A stretch of DNA of 6,929 bases from Armatimonadota bacterium (GTDB taxonomy: Bacteria > Armatimonadota > Armatimonadia > Armatimonadales > Armatimonadaceae). Position 1 is the stretch's first letter, and the number at the start of each line of letters is the position of its first letter. Made by a program: the position numbers and the translations under genes. The DNA lies in assembly GCA_014381035.1 (NCBI GenBank), contig JACMIS010000581.1, positions 1-6,929 on the forward strand. The letters run 5' to 3'. The notes under the pieces are model-generated. The model saw only the letters and a list, made by a program, of their open reading frames with translations, did no database searches and was not told where the DNA came from. Below are positions 1 to 6,056 of the stretch, in pieces.

Positions 1-376
1 GGGCGGTGATGTCCTCGGCGGACAGTATCAGAAGCGTGGGGCGGCTAACGGAAGGGGGCAAAGTGCGGCCGGTCAGGGATATGACCCGCTTACCGATTTC
101 GCATCGCGCAGAGAAGACCTCGGAGGGGTCCGGTTTCGCCACGGCATCCGTCAAAAGCGTGACAAGTTCGGGGGAGTTCCACATCCCCCCACTTAGAAGG
201 GCGAGCGGCTTTCCTTCGGTTTCGTCGGTCGCTACTTTGAACGCTTCGCGGAAGGCGCGGTTCGCGCACAGGACATCCAGGTCGGCGCTCAGCACCAGCA
301 TCGGGTCGCGGGAAGCATCACCGATGTTGCGAGCGTCCTCGACGAAGTCCCGGAGATGTGATTTGGCGGCGGGCAT
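1..376 (-). CDS. PAS-domain sensor protein, N-terminal part, cut by the window edge
   Basis: The first 125 codons of a gene that continues beyond the left edge. The ATG at 376 is preceded by GGGAGG at 381-386, four bases upstream. A PAS fold is readable. Residues about 15-50 carry the opening of the domain, with 'DPMLVLSADLDVLCANRAF' (small hydrophobic strands, then the N-R-A-F typical of PAS helix entry). A 'GGMWNSPELVTLL' segment follows at 64-76. Late strands run at about 92-124, ending in 'LLILSAEDIT'. The 'W-x-x-P-E-L' segment and the terminal 'I-x-D-I-T' resemble the PAS modules found in CheB/CheR-associated and hybrid histidine kinases. By family knowledge the missing part is probably a kinase or other signalling output, but none of it is visible here. 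No signal peptide or membrane segment is seen, so sensing is likely cytoplasmic. It starts 58 bp after the unknown gene, so co-transcription is possible. Confidence 0.8.
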   Translation of the reverse strand, partial: MPAAKSHLRDFVEDARNIGDASRDPMLVLSADLDVLCANRAFREAFKVATDETEGKPLALLSGGMWNSPELVTLLTDAVAKPDPSEVFSARCEIGKRVISLTGRTLPPSVSRPTLLILSAEDITA

Positions 377-434
377 GATGCCTCCCTTTACCCGGTGGGG
401 CAAGAGTTCAACACGTACCCTCCCGTTTATCCGC

Positions 435-1055
435 TTAAAGGGCCTGCCGCTCCCGCAGATACCACGCGCCGAGAGGCGGCTCCGCGCCGGGGTAGAACGT
501 CGAGCGGATGACATGGGCCGTGTTCAGCACGGAGATTCCCCCCTCACTGTTGCGGAATGCCAGAGCGGGCATGGAGTACAGGTTGTGCAGGAACCGGCGT
601 TGCTCGCTCACGTTAGGCGTCGTCAGATCGAAATGCAGGTACACGTGGCTACCGTCCATCAGGGTTATCCGCCCATACACGGCGATGCGCCCCCCCTCGC
701 CTTTCATCATGGAATGGCGATCCGTGTACGTTTCACGCATCGCGGCGGTTTCGGACAACCACTCCTCCTGCGTGATCTCGGTGGCGTGCGACGGCTCCTC
801 GCTGCCGACGTCGTGCCCCTCGATGTCGGCGGGGAGCGGGTTGCTGAACAAATCGAGCCGGATGAGCGACGAGCCGGGGAAGGCGTTCACGTGGATACCG
901 TCCGCGATAACGAGACTTTGCGCGGAGAACGCTTTGCCCCGTCGCACCGCGTCGAGAACCACTTGAGCGGCGGAAGCGTCCTCCGCGAGGAACGAAGCGA
1001 CTTCGCCGGTGACGAGATGAAGCCGGATATTCAGCAGGTCGGGTATGTTGTTCAT
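435..1055 (-). CDS. Hypothetical protein, 206 residues, possible internal duplication
   Basis: I do not recognise this family. The ATG at 1055 is chosen because an AAGGAAG lies at 1063-1069, seven bases upstream. The frame stays open further upstream, but that extension would run into the SDR gene on the same strand. The protein has no signal peptide and no membrane segment. Residues 9-70 and 127-188 have a similar layout: strand, 'TGE' or 'DGS' turn, strand, helix-like stretch, small hydrophobic strand, 'NAFPGSSLIRLDLF' versus 'LNTAHVIRSTFY'. The two halves are joined by an acidic linker (about 71-120) rich in Glu, Ser and Thr. This suggests two copies of a small beta-rich module, but similarity is weak and judged by eye. 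It sits 109 bp after the SDR gene and 58 bp before the PAS sensor. A role beside the sensor is guesswork. Confidence 0.75.
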   Translation of the reverse strand: MNNIPDLLNIRLHLVTGEVASFLAEDASAAQVVLDAVRRGKAFSAQSLVIADGIHVNAFPGSSLIRLDLFSNPLPADIEGHDVGSEEPSHATEITQEEWLSETAAMRETYTDRHSMMKGEGGRIAVYGRITLMDGSHVYLHFDLTTPNVSEQRRFLHNLYSMPALAFRNSEGGISVLNTAHVIRSTFYPGAEPPLGAWYLRERQAL

Positions 1056-1164
1056 GATAAGTCTTCCTTTCGGGCGGGCAGGCGGGGGCACTTCACGCGC
1101 TTTCAAGTCGGAGTGTACCCGTTTCATTCCGCGTCCGTCTTTGTCACACCGAGTCCTTCCTTGC

Positions 1165-2022
1165 CTATCCCCCGACCGGCATGACTTCGGCACCGGGGAA
1201 CGCCGTGTCCTCCCCGACCTGTCGCCATTTGGAAAACTCTTCTTGCTCCTCGGCGCGCTTCTTCTCCCAGAGTCCGTAGGCGTCCGCACCGAGCAGGAGT
1301 CGCAGGGGCGGGGCGTCGCTCTCCACGACCTGTATCATCACCTTCGCGGCGAGCGCGGGGTCGCCCGGTTGCTGTCCCGCGCTCCCGTACAGGTAGGTTT
1401 CTACCGGCTCGATCACGGGGCGGTACGCGTCGATGCGCGTCGCGGGGCGCATGTTGGCATCCCCGGCGAACTCGGTGCGGAACGCGCCCGGTTCCACGAT
1501 GGTGACACGGATGCCGAGCGGTGCGACCTCGTCCCGCAACGCCTCGCTCCACCCTTCAAGCGCGAACTTGGACGCGCAGTAGGCAGAAAATCCGGGGAAC
1601 GCCGCCACGCCGCCGATGCTGGTCAGGTTCAGGATATGCCCGCTCCCCTGTGCCCGCATCGCGGGCAGGAGGAGTCGCGTCATCTCGGCGGCACCATGAA
1701 AGTTGACCGCCATCTGCTCGCCCAGTTGTTCCGGCGAAAACTCCTCCGCCGCCCCGAGGCTCCCGCGCCCCGCGATGTTGGCGAGCACATCCACCCGCCC
1801 GAACCGGTCCAGCGCGGCTTGCACGGCGGATCGCCGTTGTCCGGCGTCGGTGACATCAAGGCGGACGGCGAGGGCGTTGTCACCGTAGGTGTCGGTGAGA
1901 TCTTTGACCGTTTCGGTCTTGCGTGCCGCGAGCACGGCTTTTTCCCCGCGCCCGAGAACCGCTTCCGCGAGAGCACGCCCGAAGCCGCTCGACGTGCCGG
2001 TGATAAAATAGACTTTGCTCAT
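1165..2022 (-). CDS. Short-chain dehydrogenase/reductase (classical SDR)
   Basis: A 285-residue NAD(P)-dependent oxidoreductase with a Rossmann fold, a typical length for classical SDRs. The cofactor loop 'TGTSSGFG' is at residues 8-15 and the structural 'NIAG' at 82-85 (a variant of NNAG). The catalytic set is Asn108, Ser135, Tyr148 and Lys152 in 'YCASK', and 'PG' follows at 178-179. An Arg at position 34, after the second strand, favours NADP(H) by family knowledge. The start at 2022 places the Rossmann strand right at the N-terminus (MSKVYFITG); the open frame to 2085 would add 21 residues overlapping the hydrolase gene. The ribosome binding site is weak (GAAAG at 2031-2035), so translation may depend on coupling to the hydrolase gene that ends 32 bp upstream. 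The substrate cannot be assigned. The protein is expected to be cytosolic and to act on an alcohol or ketone linked to the neighbouring hydrolases. Confidence 0.93.
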   Translation of the reverse strand: MSKVYFITGTSSGFGRALAEAVLGRGEKAVLAARKTETVKDLTDTYGDNALAVRLDVTDAGQRRSAVQAALDRFGRVDVLANIAGRGSLGAAEEFSPEQLGEQMAVNFHGAAEMTRLLLPAMRAQGSGHILNLTSIGGVAAFPGFSAYCASKFALEGWSEALRDEVAPLGIRVTIVEPGAFRTEFAGDANMRPATRIDAYRPVIEPVETYLYGSAGQQPGDPALAAKVMIQVVESDAPPLRLLLGADAYGLWEKKRAEEQEEFSKWRQVGEDTAFPGAEVMPVGG

Positions 2023-2054
2023 AGGAATTGCTTTCGTTGTTTTTTTGCCGTCTC

Positions 2055-2978
2055 TTAACTGCGATCCTTGTGTGCGCGGAACCAATCCGCCGCGCGTGCC
2101 GCCGTGCGGTCCAGCACCACTGGGTCATCATAATACTGGAAGTGCGCGGTCTCGCCTTCCCATTCCAGGTGCTTCTCGCCCAGTGCCGCCTCGAACTGCC
2201 GCCGTGCCGCGTCCGGCAGGAATGAATTGTCTGAGTGGACCATCAGCCATGGCTTGTCGAGCCTCTGGGCGGCACTCAAGGACTCGTACCGCAGGAGATG
2301 TGCGTCACTCATCACCGGATAGCGGTTCTCCCAAAGCCCCCGGTCGCTCCATGGGTGATACCACTCCCAGACAAACTGCCCCGGCATTCCGACATCCATG
2401 CGCTCGGGATCTATGGCAGGGACGTACTCTATCTCGCCAGTGGACTGAAACTTCTCCAGTGCCGCTTCGCCTTTTTCGCGGCGTGTGGTGAGTGCCTCCT
2501 CCGACCCGATCCACTGAACATCCGCGTCATGGTCGCGGTAGTGACCCGCCACCGTGAAGAGTGCTTTGAGGCGCGAATCATCCGTGGCGGCACGCAACAT
2601 CGCGGAACAGCCCTGACACACGGCGAAAGCATATACCGCCTCTGCCGCGACACCGGCTCGCGTGGTCAGTGCGTCAACCGCCGCCCGCACGTCTTCCACT
2701 TTCGCGAGCGGGTTTTCCAAACATCGTGGCTCCCCCTCGCTGTCACCCCGGTAGCGGGGGTCGAACGCAAGTGCCGCGAAGCCGGACGCCGCGAGCCGAC
2801 GTGCGTACTCGGTCGGTGCTTGTTTACGCTGGAAGGTCATGGGACCTAAGATTATTACGGCAGGGAGCGGTGTTCCATTGCCCTGTGGGAAGTGTAGATC
2901 ACCGACGAGGCGGCTTCCCTGGCTGACAAAAGTGATGGTTTCCGACGTTGTCGAAGTGTCATCCGATGCAAGCGCCAT
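2055..2978 (-). CDS. Alpha/beta hydrolase, dienelactone-hydrolase-like, cytosolic
   Basis: A 307-residue alpha/beta hydrolase without a signal peptide. The nucleophile elbow is 'AVCQGCS', giving Cys121. The acid is probably Asp250 in 'HSDNSFLPD' and the base His279 in 'GETAHF'. A Cys-Asp-His triad is characteristic of dienelactone hydrolases and some YcjY/COG1073-like relatives. The elbow departs from the usual G-x-C-x-G-G by having Val before Cys and Cys-Ser after the glycine. A second cysteine, Cys124, lies three residues after the nucleophile. Long stretches match the hydrolase part of the 619-residue protein upstream, for example 'EYARRLAASGFAALAFD' against 'NYAKRLADKGFAAFVID', so the two are paralogues. 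The ATG at 2978 is preferred because AGAAGGA lies nine bases upstream. An ATG at 2987 abuts that site and a TTG at 3005 would use the last base of the insertion sequence. The gene is 32 bp before the SDR. Its own upstream region has been replaced by the insertion sequence. Confidence 0.9.
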   Translation of the reverse strand: MALASDDTSTTSETITFVSQGSRLVGDLHFPQGNGTPLPAVIILGPMTFQRKQAPTEYARRLAASGFAALAFDPRYRGDSEGEPRCLENPLAKVEDVRAAVDALTTRAGVAAEAVYAFAVCQGCSAMLRAATDDSRLKALFTVAGHYRDHDADVQWIGSEEALTTRREKGEAALEKFQSTGEIEYVPAIDPERMDVGMPGQFVWEWYHPWSDRGLWENRYPVMSDAHLLRYESLSAAQRLDKPWLMVHSDNSFLPDAARRQFEAALGEKHLEWEGETAHFQYYDDPVVLDRTAARAADWFRAHKDRS

Positions 2979-2987
2979 TGTATTCAT

Positions 2988-2994
2988 TCCTTCT
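2988..2994 (-). promoter_or_regulatory. Ribosome binding site deciding the start of the second hydrolase
   Basis: AGAAGGA on the minus strand, nine bases before the ATG at 2978. It touches the alternative ATG at 2987, which is therefore unlikely. It lies outside the insertion sequence, only a few bases from the target duplication, so the insertion left translation initiation intact. Confidence 0.6.
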
Positions 2995-2997
2995 TTC

Positions 2998-3004
2998 TTA
3001 CTCA
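2998..3004. repeat. Target-site duplication, left copy
   Basis: TTACTCA immediately outside the left terminal inverted repeat. It is repeated exactly at 4049-4055. Seven bases is within the range known for IS982-family elements. Confidence 0.9.
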
Positions 3005-3021
3005 ACCCGAATCTTGAGTTG
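3005..3021. repeat. Terminal inverted repeat at the low-coordinate end (3' side of the transposase)
   Basis: ACCCGAATCTTGAGTTG, read on the plus strand. It matches the reverse complement of 4032-4048 at 16 of 17 positions. The transposase stop codon lies only two bases inside it. Confidence 0.93.
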
Positions 3022-3023
3022 GT

Positions 3024-3962
3024 TTAGTGGCTCAATAACCCTGCGTGACAGAAATTGAGATGCAGTATCTTGAGTTTGACTGTGTTCCACAGCCCATGAA
3101 ACGAGCGGGAGTAGATGCGGTCGATGAATCGGTCGTGCAACTGGCTGAACGTCGTCTCGATGCGTTCGCGTAGACTGCTGACCAATGCTCGGTTCTCCTC
3201 GCCGCAGTTTTTGGGAGTTATTAGTCGCAAATCGGCTTGTTCACCGAAATGTGTTTCCAACTCTTTAGTTTGGTAGGCGCGGTCAGCGAGCAAAGTGCCA
3301 CCATCGGTTGCCTGCGCCAGTGCCAATGCGGCGTCTTGATCGGGCGTGTTAGCGGGTGTGAGAAAAGCGCAAAAGATTGTGCCCGTATGGTGAGCGATGA
3401 CGTGCAATTTGAAACCAAAGTACCATCCGCAACTGTTCTTACCAAAGTATGCCCCGTCTTCGCGCAAAAGGCGTACCCTGCCATGGCGAATCGGCTTGCA
3501 CAGGGGAATCGGCTTGCTGTCCATCAGGAAAACGTCGTCGTCCAATGGCGGGAGGACCTGCTGGATGAGTCGACCGACGAGCGATTGCAAGGCATGAAGC
3601 CGCGCCACGAATTGGCTGTAAGAGGGCAAGCGCGGGAACGCGGTAGCGAAATCTGTCGCGATGATTCGGTGGGCGTGTTTAAGCGTGGCAACTTTAAAGC
3701 AGCCTTGCAAAAGCGCGATGGTTAACACCTCCGAATCGGCGAAAGCGGGACGGCAGTTCGGGGAGCGTCGCCACTGGTGCCATTCGCGGTGGTGGTTGAG
3801 AAAGTCATCTATCGTGACGAAGAGAACCGTCATCTGATGCACGATACTCTGCCGCTCGTGGGAAAGTTGGGTTATCATCGGCGGCAGAGCTTTCGAAAGA
3901 GAGAAGTTCTGAGCGACGAGATGGCGCACCGATTTGGCGGAGGGATTCTGTATACTGAGCAT
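3024..3962 (-). CDS. IS982-family DDE transposase
   Basis: A 312-residue transposase that cuts and joins the element's ends. The catalytic acidic residues can be read as Asp148 in 'MDSKPIPLCK', Asp227 in 'LLADRAY' and Glu269 in 'RERIETTFSQL'. The 'YFGFKLH' strand at 181-187 and the N-terminal 'TIDDFL' (50-55) and 'FADSEVLTIALL' (74-85) segments also fit IS982. The ATG at 3962 is preferred: AGGA stands nine bases upstream. A later ATG at 3878 (Met29) would give a length closer to common family members but lacks a visible binding site. The first 40 or so residues look unrelated to the family core and may be an element-specific extension. The frame is unbroken, so the protein may be functional. 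Confidence 0.93.
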   Translation of the reverse strand: MLSIQNPSAKSVRHLVAQNFSLSKALPPMITQLSHERQSIVHQMTVLFVTIDDFLNHHREWHQWRRSPNCRPAFADSEVLTIALLQGCFKVATLKHAHRIIATDFATAFPRLPSYSQFVARLHALQSLVGRLIQQVLPPLDDDVFLMDSKPIPLCKPIRHGRVRLLREDGAYFGKNSCGWYFGFKLHVIAHHTGTIFCAFLTPANTPDQDAALALAQATDGGTLLADRAYQTKELETHFGEQADLRLITPKNCGEENRALVSSLRERIETTFSQLHDRFIDRIYSRSFHGLWNTVKLKILHLNFCHAGLLSH

Positions 3963-4003
3963 GGAAGGGCGTCCTGTTGTGAAAAATAAAGTTTGGCGAC
4001 TTC

Positions 4004-4034
4004 ATTTTACATCAGGACGACCGACCAAGTTCAA
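4004..4034 (-). promoter_or_regulatory. Possible transposase promoter inside the IS
   Basis: On the minus strand, TTGAAC (4034-4029) overlaps the inner edge of the terminal repeat. It is followed after 19 bases by TAAAAT (4009-4004), about 40 bp before the transposase start. The hexamers resemble sigma70 -35 and -10 boxes, but the spacer is two bases longer than ideal. This is a weak prediction. Confidence 0.3.
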
Positions 4035-4048
4035 CCCAAGATTCGGGT
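4032..4048. repeat. Terminal inverted repeat at the high-coordinate end (5' side of the transposase)
   Basis: Its reverse complement reads ACCCGAATCTTGGGTTG. It differs from the other end at one position (G for A). Confidence 0.93.
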
Positions 4049-4055
4049 TTACTCA
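4049..4055. repeat. Target-site duplication, right copy
   Basis: TTACTCA, identical to 2998-3004. The native sequence resumes at 4056, which leaves 23 bp to the stop codon of the upstream hydrolase fusion gene. Confidence 0.9.
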
Positions 4056-4078
4056 TCTATGTTGGGAGCGATCTGTAC

Positions 4079-5938
4079 TTATCGATCTCCCTGTTCCCAG
4101 ATCATGTCGAACTTTGCGGCAATTATCTTCCACCCTTCGGGTGTGCGGGCGAGACGGTAGGTGTAGTCGCCGCCGCAACTCCAGCGCGTTTCCTTGCCGC
4201 CGCCCGTTTCCCGGACGTGCGTGGCTTGCCCGGTGAATGTCGCGCGCGCGGCGTCGCCTTCGATCTTGATTTCGGGAGTGCTAAAGTTATGTTTAGTTTG
4301 CTTGTACCGACTCAGCCCTTGCCCCCACCCCGCGACAAGATCGTCCGCTTTGACGCGGGCGGGTTTGCCACCCGCAACGCTCGTGTAGTCGAAATCTACC
4401 TCGCCGGCGAACAGTTTACGCATCCCCGCCCAGTCGCGGGTGTCGGCGAGGCGCGGCAGGGCTTCCAGTACCGTCCGCGCCCCGTCCGGTCCCATCGCCG
4501 CCGCGCCGGGGAAGCCGGAAAGTAACGTGAACGGGTCGAAGTATTCCGAGTAGTGCTTGAGTTTCCCGGCGTCGTCGAAAGTGAACACGCCGACGTACCG
4601 GTTGTCGTACCGACCGCCGCTTTTCAGCCCGATGCTCCCGCCGTACTCGGCGATCACCGTGTGCGGGTCGTCTGTCGCGGCGAGGCGGGTCAGCGGGAAA
4701 TTCATGCCGGTGTACGCGGCGGGGAGCGGGGCGTACTGCTTTTCGATTGCCGCTCTCCCATCGAGCCGCTTCGGGAAGCCGGGCGGAGAATAGGGCATTT
4801 CCTGTACCCCGTCTTCCGCCCAAACGTTCAGAAATCGCGGCACGTCCATTGCTTCGAGCGCGGCGAAAAACTCCTGGGTCCCGGCGAGTGCCGCCCGCGA
4901 ACGTTCGGCGCGTTCCGCGGCACTCGTCAGGGTTTTGGCGAAATGCCCCGCTACCGCGTCCGCCGCCCGCGTGATCTGCGGCTCGGTATCGTAGAACCGA
5001 GTGTGTTCCCCTTCCAGCCAGACGAGTTCTTTCGGTCCTTTCGCCAGCGCGTAAAACCGGCGGGCGTTATCGGGGAGCGCGGAATCGTCGCTATGTACGA
5101 CCATCAACGGCTGCTTCACCCTCGCGGCGGGGGCGATGCCGTCAAAGTCGAGCCACTCTTCCCAACCGAGCACCGCGTAACGATTCTTCCATTCCGGCAA
5201 AATGCCCCGCCCCGCCTTCGGCGCGTAGTAAAATTTCGGGTCGGGTGAGAACATCGCCGCCGTTTTGTCGCTGTCGCTCGCGGCGGGGACGTATGCCACG
5301 GTCTTGTTTGCACGGTACTCCGTTACCGCCTCACGTCCCACTTTACGGCGCCGGGCGACCTCTTCCTCGCCGAACAGTTTGGTAACACTCGGCACGTCGT
5401 GTACCCACGCGGCGATTGTGGCGACGGACTTGATATAGGGGTCGTCCGTAGCGGCGGCGGCAACGTATCCGGCACCGAAGCAGACGCCCAGCACGCCGAT
5501 CCGGTCCCCGTCCACTTCCGGTCGCTCCGACAGGAAGCGGAGTGCGTTGTGTATGTCGGCTATCTTATGTTTCGGGGATTCATACTCGCGCGGTTGCCCG
5601 CCGGATTCGCCCCAGTGCCGGAAGTCGATCACGAACGCGGCGAATCCCTTGTCGGCAAGCCGTTTCGCGTAGTTAGTCGGCACCTGCTCCTTGATGTTCA
5701 GCCACGGCCCCACTACCAGAACGGCGGGTAATTTCGCCGCGCCCGGTTTGTGACTCGCCGGGAGAAACAGCCTTCCTGCCATGTCGGTTTTCTCGCTGAC
5801 GAATTTCACCCGCTTTATCACGCCCGTCGGCGGATTTGTTCCGCCGGTCTGCGCGACGGCGGCGAGCGGTGCGGCAATGAGCGCGGCGGCGGAAGCACCA
5901 CCCGCCAGCAAAATCTGTCGTCGATTCAGTTGGTTCAT
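4079..5938 (-). CDS. Tat-exported alpha/beta hydrolase fused to two SnoaL/NTF2-like domains
   Basis: A 619-residue multidomain protein. Residues 1-29 form a Tat signal ('NRRQILL' followed by an Ala-rich hydrophobic stretch), with a likely cleavage site after A-V-A at 27-29. Residues about 40-335 are an alpha/beta hydrolase of the dienelactone-hydrolase/YcjY type: nucleophile Cys153 in 'GVCFGAG', acid Asp284 in 'HSDDSALPD', base His312 in 'GEHTRFYD'. Asp284 rather than Asp285 is chosen because it aligns with Asp250 of the downstream paralogue. Residues about 346-475 look like a SnoaL-like domain, with 'NRYVGVFTF' and 'SEYFDPFTLL' near its end. Residues about 480-617 look like a second NTF2-fold domain ending in 'EGWKIIAAKFDMIW'. 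The hydrolase alone is about 300 residues, so the C-terminal 280 are an addition. The start has a perfect AGGAGG at 5944-5949, five bases upstream. By inference it hydrolyses an ester or lactone outside the cytoplasm, and the NTF2 domains may bind or convert the product. The substrate is unknown. Confidence 0.9.
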   Translation of the reverse strand: MNQLNRRQILLAGGASAAALIAAPLAAVAQTGGTNPPTGVIKRVKFVSEKTDMAGRLFLPASHKPGAAKLPAVLVVGPWLNIKEQVPTNYAKRLADKGFAAFVIDFRHWGESGGQPREYESPKHKIADIHNALRFLSERPEVDGDRIGVLGVCFGAGYVAAAATDDPYIKSVATIAAWVHDVPSVTKLFGEEEVARRRKVGREAVTEYRANKTVAYVPAASDSDKTAAMFSPDPKFYYAPKAGRGILPEWKNRYAVLGWEEWLDFDGIAPAARVKQPLMVVHSDDSALPDNARRFYALAKGPKELVWLEGEHTRFYDTEPQITRAADAVAGHFAKTLTSAAERAERSRAALAGTQEFFAALEAMDVPRFLNVWAEDGVQEMPYSPPGFPKRLDGRAAIEKQYAPLPAAYTGMNFPLTRLAATDDPHTVIAEYGGSIGLKSGGRYDNRYVGVFTFDDAGKLKHYSEYFDPFTLLSGFPGAAAMGPDGARTVLEALPRLADTRDWAGMRKLFAGEVDFDYTSVAGGKPARVKADDLVAGWGQGLSRYKQTKHNFSTPEIKIEGDAARATFTGQATHVRETGGGKETRWSCGGDYTYRLARTPEGWKIIAAKFDMIWEQGDR

Positions 5939-6056
5939 CTATTCCTCCTAGGGGTTCGAGACGTCGCCTGATGGCGGCGGTGCCCGCGTTTGAAGTCGTG
6001 GTGACTTCCCTGACGGAGAATGTAGCACTCGGGCACGGAGTGTGTATAGGAAGATT
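5939..6056 (-). promoter_or_regulatory. 118-bp gap between regulator and hydrolase fusion, candidate control region
   Basis: This is the largest gap apart from the insertion. It contains GAAGTC-GTGGT-GACTTC at 5992-6008, a perfect 6-bp inverted repeat, and CACTC-GGGCACG-GAGTG at 6026-6042, a 5-bp one. Their centres are 34 bp apart, roughly three helical turns. Neither is followed by a T-run in the transcription direction, so they do not look like intrinsic terminators. They could be binding sites for the neighbouring AraC-type protein or another regulator. No convincing -35/-10 pair was found. The ribosome binding site of the fusion gene is at its low-coordinate end. Confidence 0.35.

Larger units (their letters stand above)
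3005..4048 (-). mobile_element. Complete IS982-family insertion sequence, 1044 bp
   Basis: The boundaries are set by two 17-bp terminal inverted repeats (3005-3021 and 4032-4048) with one mismatch. These are flanked by identical 7-bp TTACTCA duplications. The element carries one intact transposase gene on the minus strand. Length near 1 kb, ends starting with AC, and a transposase with the R-I-E-T-x-F-S-Q signature fit IS982. Base composition is visibly less GC-rich than the flanking genes, consistent with arrival by transfer. Perfect duplications, near-identical ends and an undamaged open frame suggest a recent and possibly still mobile copy. It lies between two paralogous hydrolase genes and in the same orientation as them. 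Confidence 0.93.

Noticed and set aside
6..1184. 392-codon open frame on the plus strand across three minus-strand genes
   Set aside because: It runs antisense to the PAS, unknown and SDR genes. High-GC coding DNA commonly leaves a stop-free antisense frame. The protein is Arg- and Pro-rich with no recognisable motif.
1045..2058. 337-codon plus-strand open frame opposite the SDR gene
   Set aside because: It is a mirror of a gene with clear SDR motifs. The translation is low-complexity and has no domain signature.
2979..3005. N-terminal extension of the second hydrolase starting at TTG 3005 or ATG 2987
   Set aside because: The TTG uses the terminal base of the insertion sequence and has no binding site. 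The ATG at 2987 abuts the AGAAGGA. The ATG at 2978 has proper spacing.
3001..3018. Short hairpin CTCAA...TTGAG at the IS edge, considered as a terminator
   Set aside because: The stem is only 5 bp, AT-rich and not followed by a T-run. It arises by chance from the target duplication meeting the terminal repeat.
4553..5248. 231-codon plus-strand open frame inside the hydrolase fusion gene
   Set aside because: It is antisense to a well-supported coding region and resembles no protein family.
5965..5976. Palindrome CGCC-TGAT-GGCG upstream of the hydrolase fusion
   Set aside because: A 4-bp GC stem is common in DNA of this composition, and there is no supporting second copy.
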